Of a stretch of DNA of 64,000 nucleotides, positions 20,706 through 30,860 are shown one piece after another. Each line of letters begins with the position of its first letter. Position 1 is the first letter of the stretch. Position numbers and translations under genes: made by a program. The stretch spans positions 29,527,505-29,591,504 of the forward strand of contig JARWIR010000003.1 in assembly GCA_029959085.1 (NCBI GenBank). Reading direction: 5' to 3'. Source of the stretch: Nemophila menziesii. Lineage: Eukaryota; Streptophyta; Magnoliopsida; Boraginales; Hydrophyllaceae. The notes below the pieces were generated by a model that saw only the letters and a program-made list of their open reading frames with translations, did not search any database and was not told the DNA's origin.

Positions 20706-22857
20706 ATGATGTTAGATATCACGTCAAATTATATCATCTTTTTATCACCTTTTAAGTAGATTTTAAATGGACAAATGATGTAATTTTTTCCTCGTGATTT
20801 ATCATTTTTTCTTATTTTATAAGTGATCCACTTAAGGGGTGGTAAAAAGGTGATATGATTGTGATTTGGGGTGATATCCAGAATATCTCGTTTCTAGATT
20901 AGTCAATTTGTAGTCAGCGCCAACTAATCTACTACGCTATCAATAAATCACTATAAATTAGAGCATTCTAAGACTTTTTACCCCAATCCACTAACCTAAC
21001 TAACCCAAAACAATGTTAGATATCATTCTAAGTCATATCATCTTTTTATCACCTCGTAGATGAATTTTAAGTGGACTGGTGTCGGCTAGGGCGTGATAAA
21101 AAATAGATAAATAAGATGCAAATAAACACCCTAACCGAGCATGGTACTCACTGCAAGTATCACAGGTCGTTCACAAGTTTTAATGATAAGTAAGACTCGT
21201 TCCTCAGAGACTACGAAAGTTAGAGATAACTTATGCAATATCAAGTGCAAATAAGAAAGCTAGATAAATATTACGCTGAAAATAAAAGACTAATGAAATA
21301 TTTGTTGGGTTTTTGAATAATAAAAACTAACTAAATAAAGTAAAGACATAAAATAAATAAAGAGAAGAAGATAGTATGAGAGTTTAGCTCAAGATCTAGC
21401 AAGTAATCCCCAATAGACTTGTTTATTTTAATAATGTAAGGGAGAATTGTGTGATATGCAATATCCAGGATTCTATATTCCTCCTAACCCCCTTCCGGGT
21501 GGACTTAAGAGGCGACCTAACAATTACTAGGGACTTGGGTAAGGGGACCCTGCGCAATGATCATGATTAAATCTCAAACCCTAATGACTATCTAGTTAGG
21601 CAAGCCCTTCCGGATCACTACCGCACACTAGACGTTTATGTGGTGTTTCAATTATTAGACACCCTTTCTGGGTGACCATCTAACTACTATTAAGGTAATT
21701 CTATATGTGTGCACTAGCAAGAACTACAAACAATAAATCAAAACATATAAATAAGAGAATAAAACACTAGTATCAATTTAAATGCGAACATCCCAAATTA
21801 AAATAGATGTAAACAAGTCTAGGGTTCATACCCATATGCTAATCTCAAGCTAAAACAGAATTAGTTCATACTAGAGAAAGAAAAGAAAACAATTACAAAT
21901 TTGAAGGATTGGGAAGGCATGATTTGATGTCCAACTCCTTCTGATCTTCTCTTCTCTTGATGTAATCTTCTAATTGGTCTAAAGAATGACCAAGGATATG
22001 TTTCTAATGACAAGAGAGTGTATTTATAGGGTTTTCTAAACCCTAGTTCGAAATCTTGGAGTATAAGGCAAGTAATTTGAGTCAAAGTCCAACTCAAATT
22101 CGTTTCCTAAAATATAGGAGAAGAGAAAAACTGTTGCTGTCTTGTTTTGGTCGTATCTTACTCATTATTGTTCGATTTTCACCTACTTTATATCGAAACG
22201 ACCGAGTCGAAAAGATCTACACTTTATCTTTTGATTGCTCTGCCGAATTCCCATCCGATTTTAAGTTATCTTCACTTTAGTGGACGTGGCTGCTGAATTT
22301 CAGATTTACTTGGCAACTTTTCCTTTCCTATTTTATTTTTACTTTCGTTTATCTCTAATTTCCATTTATATCTTCTTTCCTTATCTCTTTAGAATTGATT
22401 TGTCATCTAATTAATTTCCATATATCTTTAAAGCTTCACAGTAAACAAACAAATTAAACCCAATATGCTCTAAAAATAATAAATCATCAAATCATGACAA
22501 GAAATAGGAATATATCAAAATATGAATAAAAATATATAATTAAATAACTAAATACACCTAAAATGATGTCTCCAACCTAGATTATTATATCGCAAATAGG
22601 GAGACATCATGGACCAATTATGTAATTTCTCTCACTCGTGATTTATCATTTTTTTCTTAATTTATAAGTGATCCACTTAAGAGGAGATTAAAAGGTGATA
22701 TAATTGTGATTTGAGGTGATATCCAAAATTACACGTTTATAGATTAATCAATGCGTAGTCAACGCCAACTAATCCACCACGACATACAAAACTCATTTCA
22801 AATTAGGGTATTGTAGACTTTTTACCCTAATCCACTAACCTAACTAACACAAACCAA
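20706..22857. repeat. Tandem duplication of a ~305-bp MITE-containing unit, second copy interrupted
   Basis: Unit 1 is about 20706-21009 and unit 2 starts at about 21010. Both begin with ATGTTAGATATCA and contain an inverted-repeat core (TATCATCTTTTTATCACC against GGTAAAAAGGTGATAT, with AAGTGGAC/GATCCACTT). Both then run through CAACTAATC(T/C)AC and TAACCTAACTAAC at the end. Unit 2 is split by the solo LTR at 21077-22609. Without the LTR and its duplicated 5 bp the two units are nearly the same length. The copies differ at many positions. Confidence 0.8.
21077..22609 (-). mobile_element. Solo LTR B (gypsy-type), minus orientation
   Basis: 1,533 bp from TGGTGTCGGCTAGGG to GGGAGACATCA, with perfect TGGAC duplications at 21072-21076 and 22610-22614. 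No internal region. The terminal GGAGACATCA matches the reversed start of the other LTRs of this group, but the body differs. The motif array here is of the form CTTCCGGGTGG (21485, 21607) and TTTCTGGGTGACC (21665), a drifted version of the CCTGACGGG array. Confidence 0.9.
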
Positions 22858-23719
22858 CCCCCTAACATGAACCCAATATCCTAACAGTCTTAATACGCTA
22901 AACACACACCCACACAAACCCACTAAAGAAACTTGTGCTTGTGTTCTTCACTGTTGAAGCCCCGGTTTTCAAATTTGAAAATTTGAAAATGGCATAATCC
23001 AAGCAAATTGTTGGGAATTTCTGATAAAAATGTAGGATATAGGGTTAGTTTTAGCATGGTAATTATAAAAATATTTGCAGAAATAACATCTAAACCCTCA
23101 ACTAACAATGAGAAATGCGTAATAGCAGGTAATATATACATTTAAAACTAGCTAATCGTGTAATTTAAGTATATATATATAATGAAAATAATGAAGTGAA
23201 GTTTCTTCGAGTCTAGTTTTCGTGGATGCCAATATTTTTGTATTCCGAGCTTAGATGAGAAAGTTATGATCGTTTTGGCAGAGTTGGCCCAGACTGGACA
23301 TATTGCTATGAGAATGGCTACACCTAACGGAAACCAGTTTTGATTTTTTACCTTTAAGAATTCTTTTGGTTTACTAAATACCTTTGACTTCTTATGATCT
23401 TCTCCTTTTATATGTGATAACAACGGATATGACAAGAGTGGGCTCGCAACTATCTAGTATGTGGTTTTTGGAAAAAAAATAACTCTACAAGCCAAGAAGT
23501 ATAGTTGAATATCCAGCTCTATCAAGAGCAAGTGTTGAATTTTGCTAGGTAGAAGGGGGAGGAGAAAAAAATAGCTTAAAATTTTATGTTATGTATTATG
23601 TGTCTGCATTACCTTTCATCTCTTGTCATTTGTACAAAGAAGGGTCCTAATGCAATACAATTCTCATCTCCCAATCAAATGCAAATACTATTTATCTATT
23701 AATATTAAATTTTAAATAA
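22858..23719. other. Probable decayed LTR/retroelement sequence
   Basis: No gene. On the minus strand at about 23200-23330 the text includes GCCAAAACGATCATAACTTT, a phrase common in plant LTR leaders, so a decayed LTR is likely. Borders could not be set. Confidence 0.35.
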
Positions 23720-23858
23720 TCTTGTCATTACTAAGTTTAGCGGAGGAGCTTGTTGATTATTACCATGATGGGAAGCCAATTGGGAGAGTTGATTCTCCAG
23801 TATCTTCAATGCAGCGGTTTTCTCATTGAATTTTTCATTAAGAGTTTGTATGTTTGGT
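23720..23858 (-). pseudogene. gag fragment of gypsy-type element
   Basis: A short minus-strand frame reads IQTLNEKFNEKTAALKILEN then QLSQLASHHGNNQQAPP. The L-x-x-LE-x-Q-L-x-QLA pattern is that of the region just before the NRPQG segment in Athila/Tat-type gag. It abuts the end of the LTR fragment at 23859 without a primer binding site, so the region is rearranged. Confidence 0.5.
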
Positions 23859-24800
23859 GGGTCCTTGTGTGTTATAAAATAATACGATAAAGTTGAGGAC
23901 TCACAGACTACAAGTGTACGGTTGTCCAGGTAATAAACCGATAAATCGGATTGGTTCTCAGGGACGGGATAGGTACAACTCAAGTGTGAATCAATTAGTA
24001 GAATAATTGCAAGTACGAAAAAGTAAAAGATATAAAGTTTGTTTGGTTTTTTTAAGAACTAAGATGCAAATAAAATAAAATACAAATTTAGCTAATGCAA
24101 ATAAATAAGACACAAGTACAGTAAATATGAGTAGACGCAAGAATGAGAATGGTACTTGAGTCTCGCAAGGGTTTCACCTAAATCTATTTAACCAATACTT
24201 TCGTTTAAGGGTTAAATCGGGATTTAGTATTAGTCGAGATTCGAGTTTACCCTAACCCCCGTCAGCGTGGACTTAGGAGCTATCCTAGGGTATTACAAAC
24301 CCCGTTAGGGTGATTATAAGCTACCTTCGAATGGTCAAGTCTTTTACCCAATTGGGTACAAGGTTAATCAAGCCCATCAGGGTCAATGACTTATACCTCG
24401 CGTCTATTACCTAGGTCCGTAATTAAACCCCCCGCCAAGGTGATCATTGCGCCACTATAATGAATAACTTAATTACTAATTCCTATTTTTGATTTATGAC
24501 TTCAAAGACAGTAAATAAATTCATGATAATAGTCAATACTAAATTACCCAATTCAAATTAAATCTTTCAAACCCAAATTCGAAAACATTAATCAAATAAA
24601 TTGGGGATCAACTCATTAAAGAGATTCTCAAGTACTTAGCGTATTTAGCTCATAATGGAAATAAAAACTAAAGAAATAAAATTAAAGGAACTCATTGTCA
24701 ATTACAGAAATGAAATAAAGAACCTAATTAAAGGGTTGAATTGTCTGTTGTTGGAAGAAATACTTCTCAAGCTTCAGTTTCTTCTCCCCTCTTTGCTTCT
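23859..24800 (-). mobile_element. Truncated LTR C related to solo LTR A
   Basis: Starts TGGTGGGTCCTTGTGTG like solo LTR A and follows it block by block: GTACGGTTGTCCAGGTAATA, TTCTCAGGGACGG, TACTTGAGTCTCGCAA, CCCCCGTCAGCGTGGAC, CCCCCCGCCAAGGTGATC and the motif near 24298. The match fades after about 24740, and the GGAGACATCA end is missing, so it is truncated. No target duplication. Confidence 0.75.
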
Positions 24801-25210
24801 GACTTTCTCTTTGATGTATTTGCATCATAGGTCCTTATATTATACGAACACTGCAATACATATACATATATTATGCAAACATGTATTCTAAGGCTTGCTA
24901 TTATATTTTTTGAATCAGTTAACACTATAAGATCCAATATAATACAGAATTAACCTATATTTTATAGTATAAAAATAACAAATCTCAATAAGATATATTA
25001 TAAAAGTGGTTAAGTGAGAATTCGAAAAATTTGAGGGGTGCGAAATAAGATGTCTTGACCAGTCTCAGGGATGAAATTAACAACCTCCGTATAATCAGCA
25101 AGTCCAAGATAGAACCCCTAAAACAAAACCAATAAATTTAATTCAATTCAATTTATTAAGTTAGAATTTCTCGATATTGAAAAAAATGGTTACTTGTTGA
25201 GGTATGAAGG
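24801..25210. other. No gene firmly recognised
   Basis: AT-rich. On the minus strand at 25020-25120 an AG acceptor is followed by GFYLGLADYTEVVNFIPETG and so on to a stop. It could be an exon of a broken gene, or chance reading of the long non-coding TIR of an unknown element. Not called. Confidence 0.3.
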
Positions 25211-25215
25211 GTACG
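25211..25215. repeat. 5-bp target duplication of intact retrotransposon, left
   Basis: GTACG, repeated at 32475-32479. Confidence 0.95.
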
Positions 25216-26829
25216 TGATGTCTCCTTAATTGTTCGTATTTTCGACCCTTAGAAGACATCATTTTTGGTGTTTATTTAATCAATTTGATAGACTTTTGGA
25301 CTAAATATGCAATAATATGATTTTCCTCTTTTATTTCTAGCATTTTTGATTTATTAAGCTTTTGCGCGTAATATTGGTATTTTTAGTGAAGATTTTACAG
25401 GTTTTAGATGTTAGCTAGAAGCGGAATCCGAGGAGAAAGTCAAAGATCACAAAGATAGAGTCAAAACTTGAAAAGAAATCCCGAAGATATTATTTTTAGA
25501 GCTGAAAATCCATTTTCCAGGCCATAGATTGCTGATTTCGAGATGCTTAAGCGATGATTTAGCTGTTGACCTTTGAAGAGAAATCATTCCTTATCGAGTT
25601 ACGGAACTTTAGCAACTGGAATGAGGTCAATCGGAGTTGTAACGCATCGGGAAAAGCCGTTTTAGTGAAGGTGTATCAGCAGTTACGGGATTTTGGGCTT
25701 AGAATTTGGGCTTGGACATTTAATTAGTGTTTTATTATTAGGTCCAAGCCCTAATCCGTTTTTAACCTTATAAAAGGAGATTTTGACCTCATTATTTCAC
25801 ACCTCTCAATTTGTTCTTCAAATTATCTCATCCTTAGAAGAGAGTGTCAACACAATTCACATTCTACAAGATTAAACACCAGAGAGAAGTCAACGGAAGG
25901 AAGAAGAAGAAGCTACAAGAGCTGGAGAGGGTCTATATCTCCGTTCGTAGTCATTCCTATTCCGGAAATTAGGTTTTTCTTATCTTTAATTTTGTAATCA
26001 AATATGAATTCCTTTATTTTTAATTTAGTTTTTCTTTTTAATATGAGCTAAACAATTCATAGTGCTTGAGAACAAACAATGGGTGAATCCCAATTTTATT
26101 AATTAACGAATGTTGAATTTGGGTTTTTATTGAATTAAACTAAATTAGGGCTTTTACTCTTTTCAATAAATTGAGTTTATTTTACTGTTTTTGGAGTAGC
26201 TAACTAAGAACAGGTGTTAGTATCTAGGCTATTCCAATTAGTGGCGATTGGATCATCCTGACGGAGGGTTTAGGTACGGAAATATTTATTGAATCTAGGA
26301 TAGAAGTTAATGATTCTGACGAGCTTAGCTAATCCTAGGGCCAATGAGGTAATAACACTTAAACATCCAACAGTGGATCATATTTACCCTGACGGGACTA
26401 GTGACACCCTAGGATTGCCTTATAGTCCACCCTGACGGGGGTATAAGGAATTTAGAATCCCGACCATTGTAATTGACTAATTTAGCCCTTAAACAACATA
26501 AGTTAGGAAATAGGATTGGGAGGATCCTTGCGTTCTCAAGTGCTACATCTCATATTGCGTTTTACATCATTTTACTTGCGTCTTAGCTTTTATTTGCATT
26601 TTAATACTTGTCTTTCATTCATTAGTTCTAATAACAAAACCAAACAAACATTTTACCTTTATTTGTTTTCATAAGTGCATCAATCACTATTTGCTAGACA
26701 TTGTGATCAACCATTCCGTCCTTGGAACGAATCTGATTTATCAGTTATACTACTTGGGACAACCGTACACTTGCGGTTGTGGTTCGATTATTATTTGCAT
26801 TTATTTTTAGAACACACAAAGGACCACCA
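25216..26829 (+). repeat. 5' LTR of the intact element
   Basis: 1,614 bp, TGATGTCTCC to GGACCACCA. A TATA-like CTTATAAAAGG lies at about 25767-25777, so the transcript probably starts near 25800. Downstream of this, four to five CCTGACGG-type motifs occur at about 26257, 26317, 26388 and 26431. Confidence 0.95.
25768..25777 (+). promoter_or_regulatory. Probable TATA box of 5' LTR
   Basis: TTATAAAAGG in a position that leaves about 1 kb of R-U5 in the transcript. The identical box is in the 3' LTR at about 31413. Confidence 0.6.
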
Positions 26830-26835
26830 AGTTTT

Positions 26836-26853
26836 TGGCGCCGCTACCGGGGA
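26836..26853 (+). other. Primer binding site
   Basis: TGGCGCCGCTACCGGGGA, six bases after LTR1. It has the form known for Tat/Ogre elements, complementary to the 3' end of a tRNA (an Arg tRNA in published Ogre elements). Confidence 0.85.
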
Positions 26854-27000
26854 CGGTAGCGTGTGACTACGGTGTTTATCCTTTAGTGATAGTTGCATTT
26901 ATATTATTTATTTTTTATTTTCAGTTTTACGCTTGTGTTTGCTTTGTTTTGTTTTTACAGGTGCTTTATTCAGGTAATGATCAGGAGATTTTATTGAGAG

Positions 27001-28269
27001 ATGTATAGAGGACATTACCCAGATCCCGATCCATATGACTATTGGGAAGACTCTTTGGGACAACAACAATGGGGTAGTAACTTCTACCAACAACCTTATC
27101 AATACCCGCAAGAGCAAGGATGGAACAATCAATGGATCGGGAATACTCAACAACAAACACCATATCACTATCAACAAGAACAAGTATGGAACCACCATTG
27201 GGTTGAGAATAATCAACATTATCCATCTCATAACTATCAACAAGAACAACACGAGCATGAATGGAACAACCAGTGGGTTGAAAACATTCAACAGTATCCA
27301 CCTCATCAAAATCAGCATGATATACTACTAGAGAAAGCCAATCGCCTACTCGAGGAATTTCAGGCAAGAGAACCAGAGCGTAAGGCAAGAGACGAGGAAT
27401 TCAAAGCCACCCATGCACTCATACAACAGAGCCTAGATGAAAGGGATGCCCGAAACAACTCTCTTAACTTAGCTGAAAGTGGTAGTAAGTCTTATGAAGG
27501 TCCCACTCCCTCGAGGGATGGAACAGATCAATTGGAAGAAGTTGTTGAGGAGGAGGTGTTGAACGAAGGTGAGAATCTTGTTAGCATAGTGGAAGAAGGA
27601 GTAGCAACGCAAACCCTAGAAATGAACACAGAGATTGCTATTCCTAAGGTGTATACACATGATCAAGATATAGAGCGCAAACAAGAAGAGGTGGTGATCA
27701 AGGTTATAGAAAATCCAAATAAAGAATATTATGAGGTAATAGTGGAAGATTGGGTTGAAAACGAAGATGAATATGAAATGGTTGGAGAATCAATTGAAGA
27801 ATTAAAGGTTAAAGATAAAATAGAAATTGAATATCCGCCACAAAAAGTTCACCAATCACCATCTCTACCACGAATCATTATTAAAGATGAAAAATCAGAA
27901 TCACCTCGACTACCACAAATGATCAATATGTGTTATACAAGCAAGGTGCCACACCGCGAGAGCAAAAAGGCAAAGAGAAGCACCTACCCACCACATTTTA
28001 AAGATGAATCTGAGATTGAAACAAGGAATAAAAATGATCTTATACCGTTGAAAACGGTTATCTACTCTAATGTGGTGGAAAATGAGTTTCGTCATGAAAA
28101 TAAAAAGGCGAAACGAAGTACTTACCCACCTCCTTTTAGAGATCGATTGAATAAAATTTTAAGGGGGAAGGTTTCAAAGCTTACATGCCAAGGAAGAGGT
28201 GAGTTTAAGCGGAGGAACACCGCAAGGGCCTCAATACCATCTCCATGGAAGGTAACGCGTCGAACTTAA
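27001..28269 (+). CDS. gag-like ORF of non-autonomous retrotransposon
   Basis: One open frame of 422 codons, starting about 150 bp after the PBS. The N-terminal third is Gln/Asn/Trp/Tyr-rich and made of four imperfect repeats of about 20-25 residues around WNNQW(I/V)xN and YQQEQ (residues 25-100). Residues 110-150 form a charged helix (LLEKANRLLEEFQAREPERK). Residues 170-300 are very acidic (EEVVEEEVLNEGENLV). The C-terminal part holds two copies of KKAKRSTYPP(H/P)F (about residues 325 and 375) and ends basic. No zinc knuckle and no pol domain. It occupies the gag position but lacks a recognisable capsid fold, so its role is inferred from position only. Confidence 0.7.
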   Translation: MYRGHYPDPDPYDYWEDSLGQQQWGSNFYQQPYQYPQEQGWNNQWIGNTQQQTPYHYQQEQVWNHHWVENNQHYPSHNYQQEQHEHEWNNQWVENIQQYPPHQNQHDILLEKANRLLEEFQAREPERKARDEEFKATHALIQQSLDERDARNNSLNLAESGSKSYEGPTPSRDGTDQLEEVVEEEVLNEGENLVSIVEEGVATQTLEMNTEIAIPKVYTHDQDIERKQEEVVIKVIENPNKEYYEVIVEDWVENEDEYEMVGESIEELKVKDKIEIEYPPQKVHQSPSLPRIIIKDEKSESPRLPQMINMCYTSKVPHRESKKAKRSTYPPHFKDESEIETRNKNDLIPLKTVIYSNVVENEFRHENKKAKRSTYPPPFRDRLNKILRGKVSKLTCQGRGEFKRRNTARASIPSPWKVTRRT

Positions 28270-28496
28270 AGACGTAATAAACAAAAGTGCTTCTTGGGAG
28301 ACAACCCATGTTTTAAATTGCTTTCATGTCTTTTAAATTCTTAGTGTAAATTAGAGTAATGGTTCTTTATTTAGTGTTTATTTTTAAGAAATGAGGAAGG
28401 GTAGTTGTTTTTGATGATTGCAGGGGTAAAAGGGTCATGAGTTTGGGGTCAAAACGATGAGAAAACAGAAAATTATGGAGTCAACAGCAGGTTTGA
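28270..28496. other. Non-coding segment after gag-like ORF
   Basis: Contains CTTGGGAGACAACCCATG just after the stop codon, a phrase common in plant gypsy elements at this position, and then AT-rich sequence. Confidence 0.5.
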
Positions 28497-28800
28497 CCGG
28501 CTAGCCGGCGGATACGCAGGCATACCGGCCAAAACGCTGAAGACCCCCAAACTCTCTGACCACTGCGTCAGCGATGACGCAGCATTGCTGCGTCACCATT
28601 CGCGCCAGCGAGAAATCCACCGGCATGCCGGCGAATCCGCCGGCTAGCCGGCCAACTGGAGGAAGAGTTTCTGGTCCTTGCGTCAGCGACGACGCAAGGT
28701 TGCTGCGTCTCGAAATGCGCCATCGCGTATCCGCCGGCCGGCCGAAGACGCTGGACTTTCTGATCACTACGTCAGCGACGACGCAAGAGGCTTGCGTCAG
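28497..28800. repeat. GC-rich imperfect repeat block with hairpins
   Basis: Three imperfect units, each with a CCGGC(T/A)(A/T)GCCGGC-type palindrome followed by TGCGTCAGCGA(T/C)GACGCA, itself a palindrome (CTGCGTCAGC/GATGACGCAG). Copies of the second motif are at about 28563, 28680 and 28769. The block is much richer in G and C than anything around it and has many CpG sites. It lies in the non-coding half of the element and ends at a poly-A run. Confidence 0.85.
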
Positions 28801-30860
28801 AGAAAAAAAAAAAATTAGCCTCTTTCTCATGCTAAGCCTCCAGTGACGAATCCTAGCTTCCAACTACTCCTAAAATCATCATCAAAACAACATCATACCA
28901 CCAATCCTTCCCTCTAAACATCATCCAAGATCACAATCAAACCATTAAACTTCCAAAATACCAAAGCTTCACACTTTAATCCGAAGTTTTCTTTCACCAA
29001 AGCTAAAATTTATCCATTAATCCTTTCCCAAACCTTGAAATATCCATGACCCAGCGCTAAACAATCCATAATTCAAACCCAAACCTTCAAGAACACTAAA
29101 ATCACAATTTTATCCAAGGGTCTTGAAGCTTTGAGTTTGGGGTCATCGGAGATGACCATGAAGGTTAGGAAAGGTACGAAAAACATGGTGAAGAAAGAGA
29201 ATTGGGTATTGAGGAAAGATTTGCATAGAGGAGATGATGCTTAGAGGGCAAGTAATAAATGAAAACGTGGGAAATTTGAAGAAGTTCGAGGTGATGAAGA
29301 ACACTTTAAACGCAACCATTGATGAAGAAGAATTCAAAACCTCGACTTGGACGCAACACCGACACCAGCCTCGTGCTGGTTCAGATACGTTTTCTTTCCC
29401 TTCTCATTTAGTGTAAATTATTTTATTGCTTTGAGTCTTTTCGAGTCGTGGGGACACGACTCATTTTTGAGTTTGGGGTGGGGTTCGTTGCCTCATCCCA
29501 GTTTTTATGTGTTTATTTGCTTTCAATAAAATAATTTTCGGAGTTGCGTTTGACTATAGAAGATTTTAAATGTCCATTTAAGCATACTTTTGATGAATTA
29601 ATGATAATAAATAGTGAACTTTAGGGATTGATATAGAACGCACTTACAATTGCATGCGAACATAGGTAATTGATAGGAAAAATTAATGAACAATGCAAAT
29701 GAAGTAAGCTTGTACTTAAGGAATATGTTTGGTGTGTAGAACGTGAAATCTTAATTAGTAGAGAACCCACCTAGATATGAACTAAAGACAAGCTATGTAC
29801 TTAGGAAAATGATAGGGGCAGTTCTTTGTTAGCCATTTGAAGCCTTTTAGCTTGCTATCCCTTATTATAATTTTATCCGTCTCAGCCCAATTTTGAGCCT
29901 TAAGCCTTTTCTTTTGTAGCCACGATATAAGCCCATTATCCTTTAGATTATTAGGCATGACCAAATGACCCGCACTTGAATCACAACCCTGAGACTTGTC
30001 TCGAGCTTGAGTTTGGGGTGGTGGGACCACATTTGGGAAATTACATTGGGAAAGGATTATATGTGTTTGTATTGAGGCACAAAAATGTAGATGATATTAT
30101 TATTTGTAACCCTTTGCCGGGATTTGAAAAAAAAAAAATAAAAAAAAAAAATAACGAGGTGAAAAAAAATATATATATAAGAGACATGACTTTTCACATC
30201 AAAATGATGGTCATGGGTATCTTGTACAAAAAAAAAAGAGAAAAGAAATGAAAAAGAAAATAAAAAGAAAGAAAGAATAAATAAATCGGCAAAGTGGAAT
30301 ATTTTTGGAAATCATCTTAGTTGTATTTGGGTTGACATTGGGGACGCAACATTAGCGCGTCAAATAGGTGAGTGAGAACATTTTTGAGCGTAAACTCAAG
30401 CTCGAGGACATGTGGATGGTAAGTGAGGAGAGAGCCAAAAGCTCACTTCAAATTTACCAAATATACATCCATACCGTCCTTAAGCCAATATTAAAACCAT
30501 AAAGACCTCTTGATTCTTAAGTACATAGTGAATTTATAATTCTGTTGATAGGGAATATTTAGGTGGAACATTCAAAGCGATTTATGATTAATGACCACCC
30601 TATAGCCATCATACAGAGATGAGTACAAGTGTAACCTTCAAGCATTGCGACTTTAATTTTATGATTGAGATTATTTATGTTTGATTTTGCATGATTAGTG
30701 TATGTATATGTTAGTTCTTAAAGTTTTGCTATATGAGATTTATCTTAAGAATTGCTTTAGGTTTATTTGCTAAGCTTCTATTTGCTCTTGCGTTTACTTC
30801 TACCCCTTGTTTTGTTTTATTTTGCTTTGTCGGGACGACAAAGGTTTGAGTTGGGGGTCT
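28801..30860. other. Long non-coding 3' internal region and polypurine tract
   Basis: No ORF of substance. It includes the palindrome GTCGTGGGGACACGAC (about 29445), A-rich stretches near 30125-30285 and the polypurine tract at 30848-30860. The segment 29430-30780 has an older homologue at 12235-13440, so it is a conserved part of this family and not random filler. Confidence 0.7.

Noticed and set aside
25020..25120. Minus-strand exon-like frame GFYLGLADYTEVVNF and a second possible exon across 25198-25215/32475-32560 split by the retrotransposon
   Set aside because: An acceptor is present, but the phrases around it (for example GGTCCCTGTGCAATTAG) look like non-coding repeat sequence, and no protein family is recognised.
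27035..27388. Overlapping ORFs in other frames and on the minus strand within the gag-like region
   Set aside because: They are shadows of the repetitive Gln/Asn-rich main frame.
28501..28863. 120-codon minus-strand and 90-codon plus-strand ORFs in the GC-rich block
   Set aside because: Stop-poor only because of high GC and palindromic repeats; no protein features.
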